Assembly: GCA_037447655.1 (NCBI GenBank)
Contig: JBBHKE010002052.1
Span: 313,185 to 375,184 of the forward strand
DNA from: Zygnema cylindricum
Lineage: Eukaryota > Streptophyta > Zygnematophyceae > Zygnematales > Zygnemataceae
Direction of reading: 5' to 3'
Length of the DNA stretch: 62,000 nt
Translations under genes and position numbers: made by a program
Shown here: piece after piece, positions 34,401-48,539 of the stretch
Position numbering within the stretch: position 1 is the first letter of the stretch
How the letters are laid out: each line of letters begins with the position of its first letter
Notes under the pieces: generated by a model
Databases searched by the model: none
Told to the model about the DNA's origin: nothing
Seen by the model: only the letters and a program-made list of their open reading frames with translations

Positions 34401-34684
34401 ATCGGCAAAGGAACTTGTCCGCTTGATTGTTGTAACCGTCATTGCATGCACATGTACGTGAAATTCCGTTCGTGCCATTGGAGCAAATACCAGCTCCCCC
34501 ACAAGGCCCTCCTACTTGGGTCGCATTGCAAAACGCTTCACAAACGCTTTTGCTCCGCTGATTTTTGGATAAGCACCCAGATGGAAGACTTGAGCCAAAC
34601 AAGCAATTGGCACCCAGCTCTGTACAGTTTGGGTGTCCCCTGGCTGTTTTAATCGGCCCGGTGAAGTAGTTGTTTGAAATATCA
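34401..34684 (-). CDS. LRR gene 2: LRR cap plus Cys-rich (EGF-like) exon
   Basis: ATTTACAG acceptor in phase 2 and GTAAGT donor in phase 1 enclose 94 codons. The start, (L)DISNNYFTGPI, is the beginning of a final LRR in the same register as the 72-nt exons. It then changes to a Cys-rich region with about ten cysteines: CTELGANCLFGSSLPSGC, VCEAFCNATQ, GGPCGGAGICSNGT and TCACNDGY. The last two resemble an EGF-like C-x-G-x-G-x-C...C-x-C-x-x-G-Y pattern. This is what a C-terminal LRR cap followed by an extracellular Cys-rich hinge should look like. A longer minus open frame over the same DNA includes intron sequence upstream of the acceptor. Confidence 0.8.
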
Positions 34685-35777
34685 CTGTAAATATGGACCA
34701 CATTTGTAAAAGAAAAACAACTCGGTAAGCTATGAAAATCCATAACAACACGTCAGGAAAACAAAATGTGTATAAAGGCATGACCACAAATCATAAGAAA
34801 GGTATGCGTGGTAAAAACTTCATGTTACTTACAGGAATTTGAAACTAGGCTCTGTTTGAAAATAAACTTGTTAATTAAACGAGAATTTGAAACGGGATTT
34901 TTTCTTTAACCACACATAAAAAGCTCTTTTGCCAGGAAAACTAATCAACGAATGATATCATTTTAGTCGATATGCACATGTTTGTAGCCGACCTTGACAT
35001 TTTGTGGAAATTCTTGAAAATGACTCTTATCTGAAAGTTTTAACTCTTACACTACAAATGTTAAGATCTGATTATTTAAAAGATTAAATTTCATTTCTGA
35101 AACTAAAACGTGAAGGGGTAGAAAAATGTTTATAAATATTGGTTACGATGTGCAGGTCATTATTAAAGAATCATAATCATTTTCATATACAAAGTGGTGT
35201 ATTAGTTTTGCAACAAAATATTTGTGTTTTGATCACGCTTTTGAAGCATACTAAACAAACAAAAACGGTAAACAAAAAATCGATTCTTAAGCCCATTCAA
35301 ATAAAAAAAAGAACCCCCAAAAAAATAGAGAGAAAACAAGGACAATGGCATATTGCAATATCTACACAAAACAACGCTTTTGTCCACAACCCACTTCTTC
35401 CTCCTCGAACCCCATCCCCTCTTCCTAGTGTTTTGCATCGGGAAAAAACTTATTGCGATAAAACCGATACCGATATTTATGGGTTATGGAACGGTGAGGG
35501 GTCTCGATATATTGCTTCGAGACCAACAAATTCTTTATCGGCAATACGTGGAAAAAATATAGTTTGCTATATAATAGTACTTTATAATATACTGTTTTTA
35601 TATTTTTCACTGAATATAGCGTGGCATGCCATATATGTCAACCTGTTCCGCACTCTGTAAAACGGAAAAACGTAAGTTCAGTACAACGGGATCACCGTAC
35701 AGTTGCGCTAGCTTTCAATCCCGCATGAGACTTTTTTATTATTCTTATTGACACTATAATGTTACAAACAACTTACA
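34685..35777 (-). other. Intron with truncated LRR-module flank and hairpin
   Basis: GCTAGCTTTCAATCCCGCAT and GAGACTTTTTTATTATTC (35,706-35,745) are the acceptor-side flank of the LRR module, here without an exon. At about 35,500 GGTCTCGATATATTGCTTCG plus AGACC forms a 7-bp perfect stem. The rest shows no coding signal. Confidence 0.55.
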
Positions 35778-35981
35778 TATATATATATATGTATATACAT
35801 ATGTGTATATACATATGTATATATATACATATATATGTGTATATGTATATGTATATGCAAATGTATATGTATATGCAAATGTATATGTATATGCATATGT
35901 ATATGTATATGCATATGTATATGTATACGTTTATGTATATGTGTATGTATATGTATATGTATATGCAATGTAATATGTATA

Positions 35982-36018
<37 letters not shown>

Positions 36019-36125
36019 GTGTTTGTGTATGTGTATGTGTATGTATATGTATATCTATATTTATATATGTATATATCTATATATATTTATATACATATGT
36101 ATATATATCTATATATATTTATGTG
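35777..36125. repeat. TATATG/TGTATG microsatellite
   Basis: Tandem (ATGTAT)n grading into (GTATGT)n and (TATATA)n. It occupies the position where shorter TA repeats sit in the sister modules near 40.1, 40.5 and 40.85 kb. Open frames (MYMYMY, CICICI, VYVYVY) are repeat artefacts. Confidence 0.95.
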
Positions 36126-36261
36126 TGTAAGAATTTTTGTATCAAATAGTAATAAAAAGATTTAGAAATTATATTTCTTAATAATATTATTTTTTGTTAA
36201 TAATTTTCTTAGTTCTTATTAGATATTTATAAAAGTTTATCATTAGTGTCATGTGTCTTAC

Positions 36262-36333
36262 AAGTATTGGAGGGATGTGAGTTGACCGATGGACGATGGA
36301 ATGGTTCCACTCAACTGGTTGCCAGATAGATCT
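36262..36333 (-). CDS. LRR gene 2: 72-nt LRR exon B
   Basis: GCCGTAG acceptor and GTAAGACACATGACAC donor give 72 nt, phase 2 at both ends. It encodes (L)DLSGNQLSGTIPSSIGQL, then TSLQY and a split Leu. This is the textbook plant LRR with LSGxIP. It is the last 72-nt exon before the cap exon at 34.7 kb, 1.58 kb downstream. Confidence 0.88.
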
Positions 36334-36732
36334 CTACGGCATCGGACATTCAAACCCCACATACACCCACCCCCCAAGACGGTGTCGTAATTAGCCAAGC
36401 TAGCTTTCAAACACCGCACAAAACCGCAAGAATAAACCCTTTAATCCCTCTTAAAAAAATCACTATAATAAATTCCTTCCTCCACCCTTTTGTCCATCTC
36501 ACTCAAAAAACCGGTTTACTATAATTACTTAGTTACAATAATTTATTTTGATTTTTCTTCTGGCTTTATTAAAAATAACATATGTTAACTATCATTAATT
36601 AAAAACATTATTGTTATCATCTAAATTGATTTACTACTATTTATAAAATATTGTTACTATTTATTGTTATTCTAATTTAATACGACTTATATTAGTTTAA
36701 TTTATTACTTATAATCATCTATTACTATTTAT

Positions 36733-37850
<1,118 letters not shown>

Positions 37851-38103
37851 TATTATAATCATCATTAATTATCACTAATATAAATTATTATTTTCATATT
37901 TAACATTTATTTATTTTGTTTAAGTATTTATAAATAATTATTATAATTCTTAGTATATATTTTATCAAATAGTAATAAATATTTCCTGTAATTTTTATTC
38001 TTTAGTTATTATTATTTTTAATAATCACTATTTTTTGTGATTGTCATTCTTAGTTCTCATTACTTTGTTACTACAAGTTTATGATTAGCGTCATGAGTCT
38101 TAC

Positions 38104-38175
38104 AAGTATTCGAGGGATGTAAGTTGACCGATGGACGATGGAATGCTTCCACTCAACTGGTTACCATCTAGATAT
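38104..38175 (-). CDS. LRR gene 2: 72-nt LRR exon C
   Basis: GCCACAG acceptor and GTAAGACTCATGACGC donor, 72 nt, phase 2 at both ends. It encodes (L)YLDGNQLSGSIPSSIGQL, then TSLEY and a split Leu. The 42-nt core from GAGTGGAAGCATTCCATCGT onward is almost unchanged from exons D, E and F. The flanking intron also matches the module on both sides. Confidence 0.88.
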
Positions 38176-38239
38176 CTGTGGCATCAAACATTCACACCCC
38201 ACCAACACTCCCAAAACTTATCCTATTTAGTCGGGCTAG

Positions 38240-40000
38240 CTTTCAAGCCTACATGAGAGATACAGAACAAAACCCTTAAAACCTCCTAAAAAAGTCACAA
38301 TTAAAAACAATTTCTTGCACCCTTTTTCTCATCCCTTCCCTTCCTTTAACCTCTAAGAGCAAGCCATAGCCTTTCATCTCAACCGGTTGGAATGATTTTT
38401 ATTGTTATTAATATTATTATATTTTTTTCCTTTGTATCATTATATATTTTTGGAATTGATTTTTTTCATTATTAGTATTCTTTATATAGACGTTAAATAA
38501 TTCTATTATTTTTGTTATCCTTTTTTTGTTTAACCAATAAAATTAAATTAGCTTTCAAATTTTTTCATTACATTTATTTTTGTACATTACGTTTATAATT
38601 CTTGTTTACCATCATCACAATTATAATTATTTTTAATCTATTATGAATACTTTTTCAGTAAATAAAAATCCCTTTTAATTACTACTACAATAGTTATTAT
38701 TGTATATTAGTATTACAACTATTGTTATCATATTAATTATTATTATCACTAGCTGTTATCACCATATATTAAAATTGCCTTTATCTTTGATTTTTGTTCA
38801 CTAATATATCTATAAACCATAAAACATTATTATCATTTTTAACTCTTGAAATTATTACTATTTTTTAATATTATTGATGACTGTTATTATATATATTTAC
38901 TAATATTTGTTAATTATTTTTTTTTATTTTCGTAACTTAAATTTCCATAATTATCAATTTATATAGCTACTAGTTAAAATTATTGTCTATCATAAATCTA
39001 AACAATAATATTAATTTTTTTATTATATACGTGAACATGTTCTTCATCATTTATGATACCGTCTAAACAATTACTACTTTGAATTTTTATCAACATTTAT
39101 ATCTAGAATTATACTAATGCTTACTAAGAACACTAACAATTTATTAGACGTATTATTAAATCTAATTATATGATTAAATATATATAATGTTGGTTATCAA
39201 TAGTAACAATTACGATGATTCTTTGTTAATATCATTTATTACTTACAATTTATATTTGTTACTTATTCTTTTTTATTCATATATTTTTACTATTTTTCTA
39301 TAGCTGTCATTAATTATTATTGATAATCAACTATTGGTGTCACTAATAAATGTTATTATTTGTTTTAGTTTAAATTAATGGCTACTAAACATTATTAATT
39401 ATCTTTAGAAAATGTTTTATCAGGTCGCGATCATTATACACCTACACTTATTATTGTTATTATTAATACTACTAACCATTATGATTTTATCTAATATTAT
39501 TATTAATATTTATTATTAATATTATATATTGTTATTGCTTTTCTTATTATTTTTATCTACATATTGTCATTTATTATTATCATTATTTGTTATTATTTAT
39601 TGTTTATTATATTTTTTTATTTTGAAAGATTATCATTGTTATTCATTAATTTTAACATTGTTTATTAATTAGTATAACATTATCATTCTTTATAAATTAA
39701 ATATTTGGTACTACTGTTTATTATCGCTAGAACATTCAATAATATTATCAATCATTACTGTTAAGATATTACCTAATTGTTTATCATAGCTAAGATATTT
39801 TTCTATCTTTTATCTATTAGTTGTTCTAATTGTCAATTAATGTTAACTCAAATTACTGTGATAATTATTATTAGCATTATTATTATTTATCAACTAATGT
39901 TATATACAAATATTAGTTTTTTAGTTAAGAAAATTACCATTAATAAGCATAAATATTGAATATAATCGTTAACTTTTCACTTTTTTTAATTTATCATTAT
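38240..40000 (-). other. AT-rich intron, partly duplicated
   Basis: Very AT-rich sequence between exons D and C. ATCAACTATTGGTGTCACTA and TATCAGGTCGCGATCATTAT (39,320-39,440) recur at 41,750-41,970 and, more diverged, at 48,620-48,840, so larger intron blocks were duplicated too. No coding signal. Confidence 0.65.
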
Positions 40001-40270
40001 TGCTTTTCGATCATTATTTGCCTCATTGACATTATTAATTGTTATATACATTATTTCAATGTGTGGCTATTATTGGTAATTATTGTTATTCATGGTTTAA
40101 ACAATAATATATATATATATACATATATATGTATGTTAGTAATTTTTGTATCAAATAGTAATAAAAAAATTTAGTAATTTTTTTTTTAATAATATTATTG
40201 TTTCTATTAACTTATCTTAGTTCTCATAACATATTAATTAAAAGTTTATCATTAGTGCCACGTGTCTTAC

Positions 40271-40342
40271 AAGTGATAGAGGGATGTGAGTTGACCGATG
40301 GACGATGGAATACTTCCACTCAACTGATTGTTGTAAAGCAAT
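40271..40342 (-). CDS. LRR gene 2: 72-nt LRR exon D
   Basis: ACCACAG acceptor and GTAAGACACGTGGCAC donor, 72 nt, phase 2 at both ends. It encodes (L)LLYNNQLSGSIPSSIGQL, then TSLYH and a split Leu. It is the third member of a tight cluster of three modules (starts 389 and 348 bp apart). Its concave-face residues (YH-L-L-L-YN) differ from all its neighbours. Confidence 0.87.
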
Positions 40343-40659
40343 CTGTGGTATCGAACATTCGCACCCCACCAACACCCACCCCCCCAAACGGTCTTGTAAT
40401 GAGCTAAGCTAGCTTTCAAATCCCCATGAGACTTTTTTATTATTCTTTTTTTTTGTTGCCACTATATCGTTACAAATTCCTTACATATATATATATATAT
40501 ATATGTTACTCATATACATATATATGACTATATATATATACATACATATGTATATAAGTAATTTTTTGTATCAAATAGTAGTAAAAAGATTTAGTAATTA
40601 TTTTTCTTAGTTCTCATTACATATTTATTAAATTTTATCATTAGTGTCACATGTCTTAC

Positions 40660-40731
40660 AAGTGTTCAAGGGATGTGAGTTGACCGATGGACGATGGAAT
40701 GCTTCCACTCAACTGGTTGTAAGGTAGATAT
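40660..40731 (-). CDS. LRR gene 2: 72-nt LRR exon E
   Basis: GTCACAG acceptor and GTAAGACATGTGACAC donor, 72 nt, phase 2 at both ends. It encodes (L)YLPYNQLSGSIPSSIGQL, then TSLEH and a split Leu. The introns on either side are only 317 and 276 nt, against kilobases elsewhere in the gene. This suggests the ancestral compact state of the array. Confidence 0.87.
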
Positions 40732-41007
40732 CTGTGACATCAAACATTCACACACCCACCCCCCCAAAAGGTCTCGTAATTAGCCAAGCTAGGTTTCAAA
40801 CACCCAAGAGACTTTTTTATTATTCTTTTTTTATTGTTGCAAATTACTTGCATATATATATGTATATATATAATGTGTATATAAGTAATTTTTGTATCAA
40901 AAAATAATAAAAAGATTTAGCAATCATTTTTCTTAATAATACTTTTTTTTCTAATTATTTTTCTTAGTAATTTATTAAAAGTTTATCATTAGTGTCACAT
41001 TACTTAC

Positions 41008-41079
41008 AAGTACCAAAGGGATGTGAGGTGACCGATGGACGATGGAATGCTTCCACTCAAAAAGTTGGCAGATAGATCT
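41008..41079 (-). CDS. LRR gene 2: 72-nt LRR exon F
   Basis: TCCACAG acceptor and GTAAGTAATGTGACAC donor, 72 nt, phase 2 at both ends. It encodes (L)DLSANFLSGSIPSSIGHL, then TSLWY and a split Leu. It is preceded by a 9.3-kb intron that holds the second hexamer array. A longer minus open frame to 41,210 includes intron sequence upstream of the acceptor. Confidence 0.88.
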
Positions 41080-41279
41080 CTGTGGAATCGAACATTCAAA
41101 CCCCACCAACACCCACCCCCCAAAACGGTCTCGTAATTAGTCGAGCTAGATTTCAAACAACCCATGAAACCCTGAGTATAAACCCTGAATCCCCCCTTAA
41201 AATTCAGCATAACAGATTCCTTCCTCCACCCTTTTTTTTCCTCTCTCTAGTATGCTCTAGAAGCACGCTATCCAGCAAG

Positions 41280-42630
41280 CCGGAATGGTTACTATAGTTA
41301 CTACAATCATGACCATTATTTTTTTTATTGCCGTTATATCATAACATGTTATTGGTATTTGTTCTATTTTCTTACTAATATAACTATAATAATTTTTTAT
41401 TACTTTTACTTTTATTACTTTTATTACTATTTTGTTACTTTTTCTTTTTGTTACGATAAATTATTTTCATTAGTTTTCTTACTGTAAGTTATTATTGTTT
41501 TTTTATTATCATTATTATTTTAAGTATTACTTATATTATTGATACTAGTATCATCATTAATTTTTTTTTTTTATTATTATTATTTTTAATTGATATTATG
41601 TATACTATAATTGAATAAAATTAATTCTAATAAATTTTGTCATAACCTAATATATGTATTATATTCTAAAGAGTAATTGTACTAATAACAATTTATTCAT
41701 ATATTTTTTAATAATTTTAACATAGCTATTAAAAATTATTTATGATAATCAACTATTGGTGTCACTAACAAATGTTATTATTTGTTGTTAGTTTTAATTA
41801 CTATAATTATCATTACGGATTATTATAATTGAAAAATTAATATTTCTAATTATTACTATTGATTGGATTACTAATATATGCTAGTCGTTATTGCAAAATG
41901 ATTATTTATATAAATAATCACGACTATTTTATGTTATTAATTATTTCTAGAAATTGTTCTTATCAGGTCGCGATCATTATACACCTCGTTATTACTAATA
42001 CTACTAATCATTATGCTTTTTTTTATTACATTTATTAATATTAATTATTATTATTATATATTGTTATTCTTATAATCTTATCTACATTATTATCACTTAA
42101 TATTATCTTTATTTGTTATTATTTATTGTTTATTAAAAAAATTATTATGAATTATTATCATTGTTATTCATTAATTTTAACGTTATTTATTATTTAGTAC
42201 AACATTATTATTATTTAGTAATAATAAATTTTATATTACTGTTTAATATTGCTAAAACTTTCAGTATTAATATTAACGATTATTATTACAATGTTACCTT
42301 ATGGTTTGTGATTGTTAAGATAATTTTTTAATTATTTTTCAGATGTTTACTTAGTATTATTAGGATATCTATTTATAATTAAAACGGTCCCTGAAGATTA
42401 CTATTAATTATCAATTAAATGTTATTATTTGTTTATATTTATATAATTCTTCATTAAAATCTTTATTTCTTGTTAATTAAACTTGTAGTACTAAAATCCA
42501 TGCCTTATTCGTAAGATATTTCTTATTGTTAAGACAACTTTTTGTTCCTTTATAATATACTTTTATTAAAATACATTATTTTTAACAAACTAAGTTATTA
42601 TTAAAATGGATAATTTTTTTATAATGAAGA
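41280..42630 (-). other. AT-rich intron
   Basis: Part of the 9.3-kb intron between LRR exons G and F. It contains a second copy of the TATCAGGTCGCGATCATTAT block (about 41,960). No coding signal on either strand. Confidence 0.7.
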
Positions 42631-42633
42631 AGA

Positions 42634-45600
42634 TTCACATCAAATTCACATTCATATTCACATGTTAATTCATATTCAGATTCAAAATCACGTTCACATT
42701 CATATTCGCACTCGCATTCACATTCAATTTCACATTCATATTCACATTCACATTCACATTCATATTCATATTCACATTCACATTCACATTCACATTCATA
42801 TTCATATTCATATTTTGATTCATATTCATGTTCACATTCATATTCATGTTCACATTCATATTCACATTCACAATCACATTCATAATCACATTAATATTCA
42901 TATTCACATTCACATTCATATTCACATTCACATTCATATTCATATTCAAATTCATATTCATATTCACATTCACATTCATATTCAGCTTCGTATTCACATT
43001 CACATTCATATTTAGATTCATATTCACATTCACATTCACATTCATATTCATATTCATATTCACATACATATTCACATTCACATTCACACTCATATTCATA
43101 TTCACATTCAAATTCATATTCACATTCACATTCAAATTCATATTCACATTCAAATTCAAATTCATAGTCATCCATATATATTACATTCATATTCACATTC
43201 ACATTCATATTCACATTCATATTCATATTCACAATTGTATTCAGATTAATATTCACATTCACATTCACATTCATATTCAGCTTCGTATTCTCATTTACAT
43301 TAATATTTAGATTCATATTCACATTCACATTCATATTCATATTCATATTCGTATTCGTATTCACATTCATATTCATATTCACATTCAAATTCATATTCAC
43401 ATTCACATTCAAATTCATTTACACATTCACATTCACATTCATATTCATATTCACATTCACATTCATATTCATATTTATATTCACATTCATATTCACATTC
43501 ATATTCATAATCATTTTCATATTCACATTGACATTGACATTGACATTCATATTCATATTTATATTCATATTCATATTAATACTCATATTCACATTCACAT
43601 TCACATTCATATTCATATTCACATTCATATTCACAATCTCAATCACATTCATATTTAGCTCCATATTCACTTTCACATTCATATTCACATTCACATTCAT
43701 ATTCATATTCATAATATATTCATCTTCACATTCACATTCATATTCATATTCATATTCACATTCACATTCATATTCATATTCACATTTATATTCACATTCA
43801 CATTCATATTCATATTCATATTCACATTCATATTCATATTCACAATCTCAGTCACATTCATATTCATATTCACATTCATATTCACATTCACATTGACATT
43901 CATATTCACATTCATATTCATATTCACATTCACATTCATATTCATATTCACATTAATATTGACATTCATATTCATATTTACATTCATATTCATATTCACA
44001 TTCATATTTAGATTCACTTTCACATTCATATTCACATTCACATTCATATTCAGATTCATATTCATATTCATCTTCACATTCACATTCATATTCATATTTT
44101 GATTTATATTCATGTTCACATTCATATTCATGTTCACATTCATATTCATATTCACAATCACATTCATATTCACATTAATATTCATATTCACATTCACATT
44201 CATATTCATATTCACATTCATATTCATATTCACATTCACATTCATATTCAGATTCATATTCACATTCACATTCACATTCATATTCATATTCATATTCATA
44301 TTCACATACGTATTCACATTCACATTCACACTCATATTCATATTCACATTCAAATTCAAATTCACATTCACATTCACATTCACATTCAGATTCATATTCA
44401 CATTCAAATTCAAATTCATAGTCATACATATATATTACATTCATATTCACATTCACATTCATATTCACATTCATATTCATATTCATATTCAAATTCATAT
44501 TCAAATTCATATTCACAATTGTATTCAGATTCATATTCACATTCACATTCACATTCATATTCAGCTCCGTATTCTCATTCACATTAATATTTAGATTCAT
44601 ATTCACATTCACATTCATATTCATATTCATATTCGTATTCGTATTCAAATTCATATTCACTTTCACATTCACACTCATATTCATATTCACATTCAAATTC
44701 ATAATCACATTCACATTCAAATTCATTAACACATTCACATTTATATTCATATTTATATTATATTAATAATCACATTCACATTCACATTCATATTCATATT
44801 CACAATCTCAGTCACATTCATATTCATATTCACATTCATATTCACATTCATATTCATAATCATTTTCATATTCACATTGACATTGACATCGACATTCATA
44901 TTCATATTTATATTCATATTCATATTCGTATTCGTATTCAAATTCATATTCACTTTCACATTCACACTCATATTTATATTCACATTCAAATTCATATTCA
45001 CATTCACATTCAAATTCATATTCATAATATATTCATCTTCACATTCACATTCATATTCATATTCATATTCATATTCACATTCACATTCACATTCATATTC
45101 ATATTCACATTCATATTCACATTCATATTCATATTCATATTCATATTCATATTCACATTCATATTCACATTCATATTCATATTCATATTCATATTCACAT
45201 TCATATTCATATTCATATTCACATTCATATTCACATTCACATTCATATTCATATTCATATTCATATTCACATTCATATTCATATTCACATTCACATTCTT
45301 ATTCATATTCAGCTTCGTATTCACATTCACTTTCATATTCATATTCATATTCACATTCACATTCAAATTCATATTCACATTCATATTCATATTCATATTC
45401 ACATTCATATTAGCATTCACATTCACATTCATATTCATATTCATATTCACATTCACATTCATATTCATATTCATATTCACATTCATATTCACATTCACAT
45501 TCACACTCATATTCATATTCACATTCATATTCATATTCATATTATATTCATATTCACATTCAAATTCATATTCATATTCATATTCACATTCACATTCATA

Positions 45601-48372
45601 TTCATATTTACATTTATATTCACATTTATATTATATTCATATTCATTTTCATATTGATATTCACATTCAATTTAAGATTAGTATTCATATCCACATACAT
45701 ATTCATATTCATATTCATATTCACATTTATATTCATATTCATATTTACAGTCATATTCATATTCACATTCACATTCACATTCATATTCATATTCACAATC
45801 AGATCCACATTCACATTCATATTCATATTCACATACATATTCACATTCACATTCACACTCATATTCATATTCACATTCAAATTCATATTCACATTCACAT
45901 TCAAATTCATATTCACATTCAAATTAAAATTCATAGTCATACATATATATTACACTCATATTCACATTCATATTCATATTCAAATTAATATTCACAATTG
46001 TATTCAGATTCATATTCACATTAACATTCACATTCATATTCAGCTTCGTATTCTCATTCACATTAATATTTAGATTCATATTCACATTCACATTCATATT
46101 CATATTCATATTCGTATTCGTATTCACATTCATATTCACTTTCACATTCACACTCATATTCATATTCACATTCAAATTCATATTCACATTCACATTCAAA
46201 TTCATTTACACATTCACATTCATATTCATATTTATATTATATTAATACTCACATTCACATTCACATTCATATTTATATTCACATTCATAATCATTTTCAT
46301 ATTCACATTGACATTGACATTGACATTCACATTCAAATTTTATATTCATATTCATATTAATATTCATATTCACATTCACATTCACATTCACATTCATATT
46401 CATATTCATATTTAAATTCACATGCATACTCATATTCATGTTCATATTCAAATTCACAATCTCAATCACATTCATATTTAGCTCCATATTCACTTTCACA
46501 TTCATATTCACATTCACATTCATATTCATATTCATAATATATTCATCTTCACATTCACAATCATATTCATATTCACATTTATACACATTCACATTCATAA
46601 TCATATTCATATTCACATTCATATTCATATTCACAATCTCAGTCACATTCATATTCATATTCATATTCACATTCATATTAAAATTCACATTCACATTCAT
46701 ATTCACATTCATATACATATTCACATTCACAATCATATTCATATTCATATTCATATTCATATTCATATTATATTCATATTCACATTCATATTCATATTCA
46801 TATTCATATTCACATTCATATTCATATTCACATTCATATTCATATTCATATTATATTCATATTCACATTCAAATTCATATTACATTCATTTTCATATACA
46901 CATTCACATTCACAGTCATATTCATATTCATATTTAGATTCAAATTCATTTCACATTCATATTCATATTCAAATAAATATTCATATATAAATATTCATAT
47001 TCATAGTCACATTCATATTCACATTCACATTCACATTCACATTCATATTCACATTCACATTCACATTAACACTCATATTCATCTTCGTATTCACATTCAC
47101 ATTCATATTTAGATTCATATTCACATTCACATTCACATTCATATTCATATTCATATTCACATACATATTCACATTCACATTCACACTCATATTCATTTTC
47201 ACATTCAAATTCATGCGTACATTAACATTCATATTCATATTCATATACATATTATATTCATATTCACATTCAAATTCATATTCTTATTCACATTCATATC
47301 CACATTTATATTTATATTCATATGCATATTCACATTAACATTCACATTCACATTTACATTTATTTTTTTATTAACACTCATATTCATATTCTCAATCACA
47401 TTCACATTCATATTCATATTCACATTCATATTCACATTCATATTCATATTCATATTCATATTCATATTCATATTCATATACACATTCATATTCACATTCA
47501 TTTTCATATTCATATTCATATTCACAATCATATTCATATTCATATTCACATTCATATTCACATTCACATTCACATTCATATTCATATTCATATTCATATT
47601 CACATTCATATTCCTATTCACATTCACATTCTTATTCATATTCGCATTCACATTCATACTCATATTCACATTCTTATTCATATTCACAATCTCAGTCACA
47701 TTCATATTCATATTCATATTCATATTCACATTCATATTCACATTCACATTCACATTCACATTCACATTCACATTCATATTCACATTAATGTTCACATTCA
47801 CATTCATATTCACATTCATATTCATATTCACATTCACATTCATTTTCATATTCACATTAATATTGACATTCATATTCATATTTACATTCATATTCATATT
47901 CACATTCATATACATATTCATATTCACATTCATATTTATATTCATATTCACAGTCATAATCACATTCACATTCACATTCACATTCACATTCATATTCATA
48001 TTCACAATCATATTCATATTCATATTCACATTCATATTCACATTCACATTCATATTCATATTCATATTCATATTCACATTCATATTCCTATTCACATTCA
48101 CATTCTTATTCATATTCACATTCACATTCATATTCATATTCACATTCTTATTCATATTCACATTCACATTCATATTCATATTCACATTCACATTCATATT
48201 CATATTCACATTCGCATTTACATTCACATTCATATTCACATTCATATTCATGTTCATATTCATATTCACATTCATCTTCATATTCACATTCATATTCATG
48301 TTCACATCTATTATCATTCGTATTTATATTCATTTACATTCACATTCACATTCACAAATGCATACACATTTA
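42634..48372. repeat. Hexamer satellite array (TTCATA/TTCACA)n with higher-order structure
   Basis: A 5.7-kb array of TTCATA and TTCACA units. Rare variants mark a higher-order repeat. CACAATTGTATTCAGATT recurs at about 43,229, 44,514 and 45,994, TCATAGTCATACATATATAT at about 43,164, 44,417 and 45,930, and a TATATTCATCTTCAC junction at 43,718, 45,025 and 46,536. A second duplication of about 480 bp links 47,522-47,660 with 48,001-48,140. All long open frames are dipeptide-repeat artefacts. The array sits in the intron between LRR exons G and F. Confidence 0.97.
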
Positions 48373-48460
48373 CATTGACACCCCACCAACACTCAGACTG
48401 TCAAATTGTCTCCTTATTAGACAGGCTAGCTTTCAAACCTCCACTAAAAACCTTGAATAA
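48372..48460 (-). repeat. Truncated LRR-module flank abutting the hexamer array
   Basis: CACCCCACCAACACTCAGAC and GGCTAGCTTTCAAACCTCCA are the acceptor-side intron flank of the LRR module. In intact modules this flank begins directly beyond ACATTCACACCCCACC next to the acceptor. Here the exon and acceptor are missing and the flank joins the end of the hexamer array exactly at the ACATTCACACC position. Confidence 0.75.
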
Positions 48461-48539
48461 ACCCTTAAACGCCCATAAGGAATTCACTTTCAAAATCCCC
48501 TCCTCTACCCTTGTCTCTCTCTCTCTCTCCGTATATGCT

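Larger units (their letters stand above)
40143..41200 (-). repeat. Tandem cluster of three LRR exon modules
   Basis: Each unit consists of GTATCAAATAGTA, an AT-rich stretch, CATTAGTGTCAC, the donor, the 72-nt exon, the acceptor, AACATTC(A/G)CACCCCACC or a close variant, AAACGGTCTCGTAATTAGCC or a variant, GCTAGCTTTCAAA and GAGACTTTTTTATTATTC. Exon starts are 389 and 348 bp apart. It shows directly that whole exon-plus-intron units are duplicated in tandem. Confidence 0.85.

Noticed and set aside
34300-34743. 147-codon minus frame taken as one ORF
   Set aside because: Its first 20 codons and its tail are intronic; the exon supported by splice sites and phase is 34,401-34,684.
35759-36165. Met-Tyr/Cys-Ile frames near 36 kb
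   Set aside because: Product of the TATATG/TGTATG microsatellite.
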